Source: Apoderus coryli
Lineage: Eukaryota; Arthropoda; Insecta; Coleoptera; Attelabidae
Reading direction: 5' to 3'
NCBI GenBank assembly: GCA_911728435.2
Contig: OU452198.1
Span: forward strand, 36,919,902-36,983,901
DNA length: 64,000 nt
Below are positions 1 to 11,764 of the stretch, piece by piece. The translations under genes and the position numbers were made by a program. Below the pieces are notes generated by a model. The model ran no database searches and was not told where the DNA came from. It saw nothing but the letters and a program-made list of their open reading frames with translations. Numbering within the stretch: the first letter of the stretch is position 1; every line of letters starts with the position of its first letter.

Positions 1-230
1 ATTCAATTTTAGGCTACTGAGAAAATTGTCTGGTGTAAATTAAAAACTTTAAATAGTTATTTACGTAATTCGTATCCACGTGTTACTTACATTCTATCTA
101 CAACTGTTTATCAGTATTATTAACAAAATTGTATATAAAAAAAATCAACGTATTGTTAATATTAGGTGACAACACAAGGTACCGGTGACCATATTTTGTG
201 ACCATAGCAACAAAGATGAACAACATTCTT

Positions 231-282
231 ATTACCGCACTAGTGCGGTAATATATTCAAAAACGCACTAGTGCGGTAATAT
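231..282. repeat. Pair of CpG-containing palindromes
   Basis: Positions 231-252 form a perfect 22-bp palindrome centred on ACTAGT with outer arms ATTACCGC/GCGGTAAT. A second, shorter copy (CGCACTAGTGCG core) lies at 264-280 and repeats the right-hand arm. The GCGGTAA arm recurs in the larger palindromes near 49.65 and 50.2 kb. This resembles a transposon terminus or MITE remnant; no flanking target duplication was identified. Confidence 0.6.
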
Positions 283-549
283 ACGTCATTTTGGCATTGA
301 AAATAGTCTCGAATCGTAGCTATTACATGACAGATGTAAATAAAAAATATTAATTTCTTATAAAACATTAGTATACATAGGGTCCATAACAGCAAATGGC
401 CAAAACATGGAAAAAGTATAAAAATAACAAACATTCGAAGTGTAGAAAAAAATTAAATAGTTCAAAAGGGGTCCATTGAAAGGTTTGAAACAGGGGCTAA
501 AATATAAAAAAAATTATAAAATCAAAATATACTAATAAAATCATTTAAG

Positions 550-1205
550 GAAACTATTACAATAATTTACATGGATCGTTTGGAGAGACTTTGAATGGAA
601 GTCTATCTCTGCCTTAAAATTGCCCCAATTTATTTTTATTAATTTCGAATTATAGAGTTTCTTGTTATGTAGTACGAATGTTAGCTCAATTGAGTGTTAG
701 ATCTCCTTATCAAAAATTTAAAAGCAAAATTTATGAAGGGTGATTCGTACGTCTGTTTAATTTTATTTACATTTTAGTTGATTTATTTTAATTCATTAAA
801 CTACTGTCCAAAAAAATATTTCCTTGCGTCCAAAATGCAATAAATTTCCAAAATGCCACCTGCCACCTTGTCTTAGAGCTTTTTTACATCGTTTAAGCAA
901 ACTTTTACAATTTACATTTTTAGAAAGATTAATTAATAAAAACGAGACGAAGTTCATATTTTCTATGGGGGGCTATATCTGCCTCAAACGAACCAATTTA
1001 TTTTTATTAAATTGGAATTATGGAGTTTATTGTCATGGAATACGAATTTTAGCTCAACTGACTCATATATATCTTCTTACCAAAATATCCAAATTGAAAG
1101 TAGGTTGTCTGTTCTATTTTATTTATATTTTATTCGATTTATTTTAACTCATTAAACTAGTGTCCAGAAAAATATTTCCTTGTTTCCAAAATACAATAAA
1201 TCACC
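550..1205. repeat. Diverged tandem duplication, unit about 345 bp
   Basis: The stretch from about 550 to 855 recurs, diverged, at about 895-1,205. Matching landmarks include the segment around CCAATTTATTTTTATTAA, the segment around TTTAGCTCAA and the end segment AATATTTCCTTG. The ORFs that cross it differ in the two copies and look spurious. No transposon protein is visible. Confidence 0.6.
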
Positions 1206-1765
1206 AGAATTTGGAGCTTTTTCATCATGGAGAATGCGTATGGATGAAATTTGTTTGCCTAGTATTCTAACCTTCTTTACAACTCAGCTGGTTTTACTGA
1301 CTTAATATCCCAAAAGGAGAATTTTAATTGACGTTGACTTCTGTTTTTGCTGATATCAAACGGCAAATGTGTCAAACAAATTTCAATGAAATAACTGACA
1401 GCTTTAGCATTTTATTGATTGTCAACGCCGTCATACTCAACTGAAAATAACTGAATATCTAGAAACTAAGTTGGCAATATTTCGAAACAAATATTTTTTC
1501 AATTCCAATTTTTATTCTTATTTCTTGGAAACCCTGTTTTGATAGTCATAAAATGATTATAAAAAGGCGGTTAACGTAGGTTCATCAATTTTATCTCTAC
1601 CTAGATTAACTTAAAATTACTGCCAATGCTACGAGTATATTTAGAGATAACTTATTGCTAATTTATGTAGATATCTGTTTTTCAAGTTAATTTAAATATC
1701 TCATTAAAAAATTTAATATCTCCTCTAAAATTCAGAACAATGGCCAATATTAAGAAAGAAGTAAG
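1206..1765. other. AT-rich intergenic stretch
   Basis: No recognisable gene, repeat or terminus was seen here. The sequence is AT-rich with no long open frame. Confidence 0.5.
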
Positions 1766-2020
1766 ATGGCCGACACTCCAAAAGCAAAGCAATCAACTCT
1801 TTCCGATGTAAATTCGTTTCGTCCCCTACACCGATCCCTAATTTTTTCCACTCGCAACAAACCACCCACTCACCCGCTTACACCCCCAAAAAACGTCCGC
1901 CCGTCCACCCCCCATTTTAATGCCCCTCTTTTATTCTTTCACCCTACTTTTACACTTCTCAAAAAAGGGGGTCGCCATCGTGCAATACCTATAAGTAAAG
2001 TAGACGATCTAAACGAGTGA
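1766..2020 (+). CDS. Unrecognised 84-codon ORF, doubtful gene
   Basis: The ORF starts with a true ATG and encodes a basic, proline-rich peptide, with runs such as NKPPTHPLTPPKN. It has no transmembrane segment and no recognised domain. It stands out because it lies in a patch of higher GC and long C runs within very AT-rich surroundings, which by itself lengthens frames by removing TAA and TAG. A splice-like AGGT is not obvious at either end. It could be an orphan exon, a repeat fragment or chance. I favour chance or a repeat fragment. Confidence 0.15.
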   Translation: MADTPKAKQSTLSDVNSFRPLHRSLIFSTRNKPPTHPLTPPKNVRPSTPHFNAPLLFFHPTFTLLKKGGRHRAIPISKVDDLNE

Positions 2021-2724
2021 GACAAAGATAGCTTTATCGAATAAGGTTAGTTAACATATTATATCGAAAGAGATGGAAAATATTTATGTGTCCGATTGTG
2101 TTTCTAAAACTGAAACATAAAAGAGAATAATTTTAAGTTTTGAGTTCTTGGGTTGTTATCGATTACCTTTTTCTGTTTTCAATGCAAATTTCAATGGGTC
2201 CCAATCTCCATAAATGGGAGAGTTACGGGGTAAGCTCGCAAAGAAATCAACAGTAAACCTTATAGGTACTTTTGGAAATTAGATTTATTATAATTTTTAA
2301 AATGACTGTCTACGTACCTTATTCAGTATAGCCAAATTTTCACAACTTCCGATCTTAAATATATCATGGGTTTTGCTTCGGACATATGCAATGAGATGGT
2401 ATACTTGAAAATTGTTTAGAAAGATGAATGAAGAAGTATTAAATAATGCCTATGAGAAAAATATAGAAGAACCTCAAAAAGAGTTTTAGAGCTTTCAGTC
2501 GATGTATTTTCAAAAAACGAGAAAAACTAATTAAATCAGAGTATATTTACAGTAAGGTTAGGTAAAAAGGTAAAGCTAAAAGAAAAGTATCCCATACAAG
2601 AATAGTTAAGTGTTTTTATTTTTTCTTATCCACCAATTTTTAGAAAGAAAATTTAACGTATCTAGTACCTATATAGTAAATATAAATTTATTTTTATTTT
2701 TCTTTGACCTATTTTTATTATATT
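2021..2724. other. AT-rich intergenic stretch
   Basis: No gene, RNA or clear repeat boundary was recognised. Confidence 0.5.
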
Positions 2725-3117
2725 TTGCTGTGAATTTTCTTGATTTTAGGTCAGGATTTTATAAAATTTTAACTACCACATAATATTGTAACAAATACTA
2801 TAGTTTAATTCAGAGATTTATTAAACACCCTAACAAATTAATACACAAATATTCTGTGTTATCCTGTGACAATGCAATAAGCAAAAGTTAATACATTAAC
2901 CAAAAAAAAAAAATATTTTAAATGTGCGATACCGTTTTGTGATGTAAAAGTACTGTTATTATATATGTTTAATGTTTTGGAATGATATCCACGCTGAGGG
3001 TGATATTTGATAAAGATCAAAAAAAATGATCGAAACGTCATAATAAATTGTTACAATATTATGTGGTAGTTAAAATTTTATAAAATCCTGACCTAAAATC
3101 AAGAAAATTCACAGCAA
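2725..3117. mobile_element. Short inverted-repeat element, Penelope-terminus type
   Basis: Arms of about 70 bp (2,725-2,795 and 3,046-3,117) are near-perfect inverted copies around a 250-bp centre. The arm contains TTGATTTTAGGTCAGG. The centre contains GATCGAAACGTCA at about 3,032, which matches the terminal region of the Penelope-like element near 56,370 (same GATCGAAACGTC on the minus strand, also near a TTTAGGTC segment). I read it as a non-autonomous or solo inverted terminus of that family. The 60-codon ORF inside it is an accident. Confidence 0.55.
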
Positions 3118-3893
3118 AAAAGTATATAGTAAATTTTCTTTTTATCGCTTTATTCAAGTAAAATTCTAGGTAACGACAATATGTTTAAAGGACAGAATGG
3201 AAAAAAATCGCAAAAAACACACATGATATACTTAGTACTTAAATAAGTTTCTAATTATTATTATGTGTTTAATTGCATTAAAATAAAATTTAAAAGAAAT
3301 TGACAATAATAGTTATTTTTTCAATTTATTATCAATGGTATAGATATACCACACAATTATTGTTCCTCCACGTATTTTTAAATATTCTATTGCCATAAAT
3401 GACACGAGGTTAGTAGATACAATACGCAATGCTGTAGTAAAGCCTGTGAGTTAAGAAACGGAGTTTCGTAAATTTGAATAGCATTAAAATGAAAAAAAAA
3501 GTAATATACTACCATCCAAATAAAACAGGTCTTTTACATAATTTAATATTTAAACTAAATGATTTGTCTAACAAAAACATTGACGGTATTTATAAAAATA
3601 ATCATTCGATATTTAAACATTTTAAATCGACCTACGTATAGTATATGCTATTATAGAAGAATAAATAAAATTAATAAAAAAATTCTTCAGTATAATAAAG
3701 TCCACACATCCGTTTTCTAGTTTTAGCTTTTTGACCCATATTTATGTTTTGTATAATATATAATATATTCCTATATTTTCCCAGGATCAAATAGTATTTT
3801 TTTTTCTTTATTATTTAAGAACCAAAATTAAATTTCCAATTTTTTTTGTGATTCTTATTTATGTAGAATATTTTAGAAACCAATTATTTTAGA
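3118..3893. other. Low-complexity AT-rich DNA
   Basis: No coding or structural feature was recognised. It precedes a hammerhead-like core and may be the decayed body of a Penelope-like element. Confidence 0.4.
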
Positions 3894-3931
3894 CATCTGA
3901 AGAAGGCGAGAATATACTTCGAAACGTTATA
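3894..3931 (+). ncRNA. Hammerhead-ribozyme-like core (degenerate)
   Basis: CTGAAGA (3,897-3,903) is followed by a potential stem with an AAGG-type 5' side and a CTTC 3' side, then GAAAC (3,921-3,925) and GTT as a possible cleavage triplet. This fits CUGANGA-stem II-GAAA-NUH, the layout of Penelope-like terminal ribozymes, but stem I is weak. Activity is doubtful. Confidence 0.4.
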
Positions 3932-4190
3932 CGTACGTACGTTTTATATACTGTTTCCTAAAAAAAATAAATAAAGAATAAGGCTCAAGCAAAAAAGATT
4001 ACTTAGTTCATTTACAACGAGGCTAATAATTTTTCATCTATAAAAACATACATTTAATTGAAACAAAACGTTAATTAAAAAAAATAATAAACTGTTGCCC
4101 TAGAGGCGCGAATATATATTTAAGTGTAAAAGTCATATTTCTGTGACCTTCATCACTACTTTTTATAATAATATATTCTATTAAACATCT

Positions 4191-5204
4191 TGCCTACACT
4201 CAATGTTTTGGAAAAGTTAATCGGCACCTAGAAATATCTTGTAGTATTTTTGTACGAAATTTGTTAAAAATGTGTAAGTGAACTTTGAGTTATAGTGGAT
4301 TTTTCTGAACCTTTTTTAGCCTTTTCACGGGCCCCTATGGTACACGAATATCGTGTATTTTTGACACCCTTTTAACTAAATTTTAAACAGAAGACCACAT
4401 TAGTTTTCTCGAATATTATTTGTTTTTATTATGATCTATAAAAAGAAAAACTACATTAAAACCAATAGTTAGTTTAGTTTACCTTAATTTATTTTACTAA
4501 TACAAAATATATACAAACTTTTCCATAAAAGTGACCTCAGTGAAAATTTTAAATACGTTGGATTTTTTAATTATCTTAAGTTTCTCCTTTCTGCCACTGA
4601 TGATGGGACTAGATTCAGTTCCGAAACATGTCTGGCCATTAATGGATTTCTATTAAATTTATTTTTGTGGAGATTCGACTTTTAGTTCGTCACTAAAAAA
4701 TCTATCATTTTTACAATCGAATTTTTTTGACCGTGTTTCTACTACTTATGGAGAAGTTTTTTTATGCTGCAATTTGTAGGTTATCTTATATCAAAACTGT
4801 ATAATATAATTAGCCATTTTTTCGGGTATGTTTAGGGAACATATACTTTTTCATTTTTAACCCTTTTTTTCCACTATTTACGAACGCCTTTCCTTAGGTT
4901 ATTTTCGATCTAGGCTATAAGTTACTTGTCAATATTTCTGCTATGTTAAGGAAACATGGCTTTTTTTAACCCCTTTTTACAATCTTTTCGAACGCCAATG
5001 TGATCTACTTTTTTATGGTTCATGTTTTAGGTTATACTCTAAAAAACCTATGAAAAATTATTCAATATTCCGGATAAGTTTAAGAAGTATGAATTTAAAA
5101 AAAAAAATAAAATTTTAAACCATTTTCCTACGCTCAATGTTTCCTAAAAGTTAATCACACGTATTTCCGGTGAGATTAAAACAAAATTTTCACGAAACTA
5201 ATAA
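4191..5204. repeat. Diverged direct repeats in AT-rich DNA
   Basis: The segment around CTCAATGTTTTGGAAAAG (4,199) recurs around CTCAATGTTTCCTAAAAG (about 5,133). Between them a motif of the type GTTA(A)GGAA(A)CAT followed by TTTTTAACCC occurs near 4,830 and 4,945. The stretch looks like old, imperfect tandem repeats; nothing coding was seen up to 6,046. Confidence 0.4.
4592..4638 (+). ncRNA. Hammerhead ribozyme core
   Basis: All conserved parts are present: CTGATGA (4,597-4,603), stem II GGGAC/GTTCC with one G-U pair, GAAAC (4,623-4,627), a minimal stem III (AC..GT) and cleavage triplet GTC (4,630-4,632). Stem I closes as GCCA just before the core with TGGC just after the triplet. About 40 bp downstream is GTGGAGATTCGAC, a motif seen after the cores at 16.2 and 25.4 kb. 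Very short stem III and this layout are established for ribozymes in Penelope-like elements. Self-cleavage is inferred. Confidence 0.75.
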
Positions 5205-6219
5205 TATCCTCAATAGACATATATTACATAATATAAATATGATATGGAGAGCTAAAAATATATATCCGGTAGTTTACAAAAATGTGTATTATTATTTATT
5301 ATGGTCTATTACCTGATAAAATTATAGAATGATGCATATTTTTAAACACTTTTCATTTATTTAAGACAAAAGCACAAGACTATTCCCTCTCCTCAACACT
5401 AATTATCATTTCGCAAATCTTATTCAACAAATAAACACTATATTACTTCTAATTACAAACAAGTTTAAGCACTAATTCACGTTTAAATAATTCTTTAAAA
5501 AATCACTCTTTAAATTAGAGATAAAAATCATATATTTCCAGCTTTTTAATTATTATTATGTATGGAATTGCATCTAAGAACTGAAACCTCAGCACTTTTA
5601 TAATTCAGTTTCATTGAAACTCCAATATGCAATGCTATTTTGTAACTAAACACAGACCAAAAATTAGTATACCTAAAATTTGACCCTTTTCCTCTATAAA
5701 TTCCTATATGTATATGCGGTCACTTCAGTAATAAAAGGGTATTTTTCGATATGCTTATAACATAATGAAAAAAGGGTCAAATATAAAGAACAAAGTTGCC
5801 CTTGTTGTAAGAACTGGTCAGACCAGTATGCAAATTTCGATACAATACAATTTTATATGTGCTTTAGATTCGACTATAGAATTGAGAGGTCACTAAAGAT
5901 TAGTGTGAAAAAACGGACAGCTGGAAGGAATATTTTGCAAAGGGGTGTAACTAAAACTACAATTTATTTAGCTGGCAATTAGTTTTGATTCACTTACTGT
6001 TTACTCGCTTTAGACAAATCCAACCCGTGGTAAAATACACTTATTACACTGAACCGAAAAGGTACGTGATATTAATAAAAAAGTGCTTCAAATCAATGAA
6101 CGTCAACATTAAATTTGAGCCGATGATGGGTGACATTAATACAATGAACGTTCGTACCTAAATTCGGTAGCGAATTCTGTACGTTGAATTAATAAATAAA
6201 GAACATAAATTTATGCTCG

Positions 6220-6548
6220 CCGGTTATTGATCTTACGAATGATGGACATTAATTTATAACTCCTGTACGTTAAAACGATGTTACCAGGTTGTTAATGTTA
6301 CGAACGATGAAGATTAGTTTTTGTCTCCAATACGTAAAACCGATGTTAGCTGGTTATTAATGTTACGAACGATGAACATTAATCTATGACTTTTGTACAT
6401 TAAACCGATGTCTGAAGGTTATTAATGTTACGAACGATGAACATTAATCTATGACTTTTGTACATTAAACCGATGTCTGAAGGTTATTAATGTTACGAAC
6501 GATAAACATGAATCTATGACTTTTGTACGTTAAACCAATGTTAGCTGA
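6220..6548. repeat. 65-bp minisatellite array, about five copies
   Basis: The unit contains TTAATGTTACGAACGATGAA followed by CATTAAT, CTATGACTTTTGTAC and ATTAAACCGATGT. The two copies at about 6,350-6,480 are almost identical; outer copies are more diverged, as expected for arrays homogenised at their centre. A degenerate further copy lies around 6,110-6,200. Confidence 0.8.
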
Positions 6549-6894
6549 TTATTACATTGGGTTATAATAATTGTTTTACGTAATTGTGTTCGCCGGAAAT
6601 TATTATTACGAAAGATTGAGATTATTGTTCTGTATTCAATCAATAATCGCGAGCATATAGGTACATGTGTATTATGTGTACTGCAAAGTGCAGTATGGTT
6701 CAAATATACTAGTACCAATGGTTAGAGAATTTAAAAGCCCAACTAATAGGTACTCAAAATTATCTTGCTGTACGTCCATTGATTTGATGCACCTGCTTTG
6801 TAAATAAATTAAATAGCATTTGTACGACACTCGAAATTATTTTATTTTTAATCTAGTTAATATTAAATGCTAAACATGTCAGATTCGTCTGTCG

Positions 6895-7960
6895 TCTGAG
6901 GTGAAAAGGGAGGAAAAATTATATTTGGAAACTAAAGTCCGCGGAAATTCTTCTAAACAAAATTGGAAATTATTACGAGATCTAAACATTTATGCAAGGG
7001 AAAATATCACAATACCGTCTTTTATTCATGATGTTGATAATATTAATGATTTTTTGTGGCGACTTCTACCAACAATCCGGACCCAGGAACGATTAATTTT
7101 CACTTAGGTAATAAAATTAGGCCTGATATTAACTTTGAATTTACAATGGTGGATCATGGGGAGATACTTGATGCATTGCTTGGGATTAAGTCAAATGCTG
7201 TAGGCAGTGACATGATCAGTATTAATATGCTAGTAGTAGTAGTTGTCCGTTTATAATGCCCTTTATACAGCATCTAGTTAATTACTATATAGAAACGAGG
7301 AACTTCCCAACATGTTGGAAAGAAGCCAATGTCATTCCAATCCCAAAACTAAAACTCCATCAACATTTAAGGATCTTATAGACCGATTAATATACTCCCA
7401 GCGATCCCCAAGGTTATTGAGAGAGTGATCTGCAATCAAATGAAAACATATCTTGATGGGCATGGATTGTTGTCGGAGGTCCAGTCTGGGTTCCATCAGG
7501 GTCACAGTTGCTCCACGACATGACTTAAAATACTGGATGATGCATTGGGGGCGGTAGATCAGGGTCGATTGACGGCATTGCTGCTGATGGACTACGCAAG
7601 GGGCATTTGACCGCATTGGTCATGGTTTGTTGCTGGCCATTGTGGGTTACCTGGGCTTTGGGGAGTCTGCTGTGTCTCTACTCGGAACATATGTGAATGA
7701 TAGAAGTCAGGTTGTCATTTTGGGAACGGCAGTGTCTGGGCCCAGGACATTGCGTAGTGCCGCAGGGCATCCAGGAATCATTGCCATTTTTTATGTATCA
7801 GGGTTTTTGTTGTTGTTATTATTATGCAGTTATCTTTAGTATTGCTAATATGTTAAGCGAGGAGGCTGTGCATCGACTTCGCCTTTTGTGTAACTTTTCT
7901 AAGTTCTCAATAAAGTCATTTATTATATTATTATTATTAATCAAAATAACAGGTTTTTAA
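6895..7960 (+). pseudogene. Decayed Jockey-type LINE reverse transcriptase
   Basis: The plus strand encodes, in several broken frames, pieces of a non-LTR reverse transcriptase. They are an N-terminal linker (around 6,950-7,030), YRPINILPAIPKVIERV (about 7,380-7,430), GLLSEVQSGFHQGHS (about 7,465-7,510) and a DRIGHG-like segment near 7,610. Stops and frameshifts are frequent and the catalytic YADD segment is missing. The 3' end reads GAGGAGGCTGTGCATCGACT, then TTCGCC, AATAAAGT and a TTATTA tail, shared with the LINE ends at 19.65-19.75 kb and 49.08-49.16 kb. It is an old, 5'-truncated copy inside the 6.0-8.9 kb composite element. Confidence 0.75.
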
Positions 7961-8003
7961 GTAAACAGTGTGCGCCTTTAGAATAGACTTATAGAACCCA
8001 TAA

Positions 8004-8243
8004 TTACGGTTGAATTGCAGATTTTCTTCCTTTAAGGTTTATTATATGTTCTTCTATTTCTTGAACTGTTTTAGCACAAAATAAAGATTCTTGAGAGTCT
8101 TTTATTGTGTACTTTAAATGGCTTATCTTTCCACGGGCACCTTTGGAACATAGCTTAGCGGATAGCACTAAATATCCATGAAGAGCCCATAAAATTTCTC
8201 CCCTCGTATTGGCGGGTTTTAACATTACAAAGAAATACCGCAC
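8004..8243 (-). CDS. Unrecognised 79-codon ORF
   Basis: The minus-strand frame encodes a basic peptide with ANTRGEILWALHGYLV near its start and CAKTVQEIEEHIINLKGRK near its end. The first part looks globular and codon-like rather than random AT sequence. It may be a fragment of a transposon protein with an N-terminal helical domain, but I cannot name the family. It sits inside the 6.0-8.9 kb composite element, 44 bp after the LINE tail. No ribosomal, splice or promoter signal supports a host gene. Confidence 0.25.
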   Translation of the reverse strand: MRYFFVMLKPANTRGEILWALHGYLVLSAKLCSKGARGKISHLKYTIKDSQESLFCAKTVQEIEEHIINLKGRKSAIQP

Positions 8244-8896
8244 TGTGTTTTTTTTTCGTTTTCAACTGACTTTAGTTTTGTACTTTACTAAATGGTACTT
8301 ATATAAAAGGATTACTACTTACCTTATATTTCTACATTTGTTGTATTATTTGGGAACAAATTTTAAAAATAGATTTAGGAACACACTTCACTTTTCAACT
8401 GTATACATTTAACTAAGCAAAACAAAAAGGACGCGTAAACAAAAAGTCTATGAGAATGTCATAATGTCAATGTTTTGAGTATTCAGTCTATGGTCCGGGT
8501 GCATTGATTTGCGCGCGTTATTCAGAATTTAATGGTTAAGTTCGTAAAATTAATGCTTAGCATCCATTGAATCAACGATGATCGTTTATTAGTTTTTATG
8601 TTCGCTGTTCATAGGTGTATGATTTACAAATTATTGTGTTAAAGGCGAAGAGCATAAATTAATAAATTTAAAACATTGAAGCAATAAATACTGACATTAT
8701 ATTGATGAAAAAAAACATAAATTTTCGATGTCTTGCATTTATTGATTAATGTTTCATCGTACATTGTTTCTATGTATGAAATTATTAATTTATGATCAAA
8801 ATTCATTGTAACAGTGACCAATTCATAATATTAATGTTCAAAATATTGATGACAACCAGTCATTGGTTTTACGTACAATATTTTTTTCAGTGTAAA

Positions 8897-11756
8897 ACAA
8901 CGAATATTCTAAGCATACAAGAACTTAGTCTTAGAATTTATAAGGTAAAGAAAATAAGTTATTTTTACTAGGTACTTGATGCTAAGGTCCAGCACGTTCT
9001 TATACTTCGTTGAATACCTACTTACAAAACAATTGAAGCAAGATGGCTTGGTCGGACACTGACATGGTACCTTCTTATATCAAAATCAGAACGTTCATCC
9101 ATCAGAGCTAACGTATAGACGTCTTGATAGATGTGTGAGAGCTTAAAGCCCAAAAGGTGAAGAGCATTTGTAATGCAAAGAAAGGAAAGATTTTATAAAC
9201 AGTATTTAATTTTCAACATTCGCGACTGTAATTTTCGTTGAATATTATTAATTTAATTTTGTTCTGCTCATATACCGTTCAGGGTGTGTTTTTTCTTTTC
9301 TTTTTGACTTGTAAAATATTAAGTTTAAGAGGTTATATTTATCTTTGGACGTCATTGTTTGTAAACAAAGAAATATCTTAATTTTTGAGCACTAATACAA
9401 ATCCTTGTGTTGGATTTCATCCCAAATAAAATCTAGTCTAGTCGCATATATAAAATAATTATCACGAAATTTCTCTACCTGCATCCTTTTTACCTCCAAC
9501 AATAGAGCGCGAGGATGCACCCCTTCCGCATAGCACTATACCTTCTTTCTTAAACACAATCACCCTAGGATGACCCCTAAAAATAAAAATCGCCCTTAGA
9601 ATAGAAAACCGGTTGACCAGGATCATCCTAACTAAATATATTAATAATAAAAAAAGGGTTGGAAGAACTATGATTTTTTTTGCAGAAATAACATAATGAC
9701 CCTTCATTTGCATACTTGTCTGACCACTGTGGGAAAACGGTTTCGTATGTGGTAGGACTATGGAGTTATTTCTAAGGGTTAGTTTCGGATAATGGTCATT
9801 ATGTTAACGGTTTTTTTTTATAGTTTGAATTAGATTGTGACAGATGTGTTGGATTTAAACAGCGAAGGAAATAAACTGGAATTTTCAAGAAGAGCTGAAA
9901 ACTTGGTATGGTAACATGGATCAAATTTGCGGATGCAATGCTTAAATATCTTTCGTAAATAATGTTTTAATATTTTTGACTAAGTACTTCCAAATCTTAA
10001 TTTTAAAACTTTTACCAATTTCAATATTTTTTTATGAAGGAAAAAAAATAATTATAAAATGAATTTGTGTCCGTAAATAAACTCCTGTTCAAAATTATCG
10101 CACCACTAGAAATATTGAGATTATATTTGTATTATTGTAATTTTTAGTCAATATAAACGTCTAATTAAGGGTAACATAAATAAGGGTAATTAAACATTAT
10201 TACATCGAGGAAGATTTATTCAATTTACAGTTTTAACAATTAAGCAACATTTTACGCGATAAGGTACAAAAAATTGAAAACGGAAAAATCTTTTAACTTT
10301 AACAAACGAAAAACCCAATTAACAAAATGATGATCCCATTATACGTGGTAATTAGAGACTAAATAATTTAGAAGACATTCCAAATATATCTTATAATAAT
10401 AAACAAAAAAAAAGTATTTTACAAGATATAAAAATATACTAACGTAATATAAGTCAAACAAACATACTTTCTCAAACTGTGATAGATCAAGTTTCTAATT
10501 TTAAAACAAAGATCAATAAATAATAACACATAAATCTTATATTACGAAATAAAACCATTAATAATAAAAATATATCAGATGAGACTGAAAATAATAAAAT
10601 ACTTTTTTTTTCAAAAAATCGTAATAATAACTTAAACAAAAATTATTATAATAAGAGTGTTATAAAAAAAGATCAAGTACCTGAAATATAAAAGTGATCA
10701 TAATAGTAAATTATTATAGCGAAGCTAGTCCATAAAGATATTATTAAAAGAATTCATATGGAAAACAATTACCTATTTACATAATAATATTCATAAATGT
10801 AAAGTATTGTGTATATGTAAGTGTACCCCTTGTAAAAATTATTATAAAAGTGATAAGAAATAGTTTAGGGGAAAATTAAAACACCAAATGTGTTGCCTTT
10901 TTACATGTAAGGCGTTTGACCATAATACATTTAAAATTTCTATTGAGATCACCCTTGTAGAAAAAAATATTTATTATATCGTATTAATAAAAATTAACAT
11001 TATTTTTGTAGATCATGATTATTTTTATATTACAATTTTTATATTACAATACTATGGCAATCATTAGATACCAAATATTTATTTATATTGATTTCAACAT
11101 CATAACAAAACATTTTATATGTACATAAGAAACGGAAGTGCCCGGTTTATTCCCTTTGCGTAAATGGATGCTAACCACTACATTTTACTGCTATTACTAT
11201 TTACATAAAAAAGTAACGTAAATAGTACTAAGGATACTAACGATAATAAATCGGTTTTTGTTGGTACGCATTACCAGAGAACATGTTCATAGACTATTTT
11301 AATTATATTTAGTTTGCCCACAATAATATTAAAACAAGCTCCTATAAATTAGATGATGATTAACATCATCTAATGTTGTTGTTATGTTTTTTAAATATAA
11401 AACTGTTTTGTTTGCTTTTGTATATTAAATGTTAGACTGATAATTATTAGCAAACTATTTATTTTAATTGGCGCTAGTTTTTACAAGGAGTATAAAATAC
11501 AAAGGCAGCTTATTTTTGGGTTGAACCGCCATTTTATCAAGTTAAATATCTGTGATGTTTATAAAAAAAAAAAGTGGACACACATTGTAAACAGCAAAGC
11601 AGCGTACATAATATGTTAAATAACGCTCAAATGTTACAATGAAGTCTCTAATTTATTATTGTAATAATATAATAAACTAGTATATTATATAAAAAAAAAA
11701 CTCTGTAAATACAACATATTATATAAAATGCAATGTATATGGCAGTTTCATTAATA
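8897..11756. other. AT-rich stretch without recognised features
   Basis: About 2.9 kb of very AT-rich DNA. The 83-codon minus-strand frame at 9,462-9,713 has mixed hydrophobic and basic composition without recognisable domains and I treat it as chance. The 10.1-10.9 kb part is especially poor in G and C but shows no mitochondrial gene. Confidence 0.5.
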
Positions 11757-11764
11757 AAAGACTA

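Larger units (their letters stand above)
6047..8896. mobile_element. Composite inverted-repeat element carrying a minisatellite
   Basis: The left end (TTACACTGAACCG) and right end (reading inward on the minus strand, TTACACTGAAAA) share a TTACACTGAA inverted terminus followed by GTACGT. The left side carries a direct array of 65-bp units, and the right end carries an inverted, diverged copy of the same unit (ACGTAAAACCAATG on the minus strand). Inverted subterminal arrays around a filler are typical of fold-back type elements. The filler includes an old LINE (6.9-7.96 kb). No transposase was seen, so it looks non-autonomous. Confidence 0.45.

Noticed and set aside
6220..6548. CRISPR array
   Set aside because: The repeats are contiguous 65-bp minisatellite units without unique spacers, in an animal genome.
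9462..9713. 83-codon minus-strand ORF as a gene
   Set aside because: No recognisable domain, no context, and composition explained by local AT/GC patches.
10081..10900. Nuclear copy of mitochondrial DNA
   Set aside because: The base composition is suggestive but no mitochondrial gene or tRNA could be recognised in any frame.
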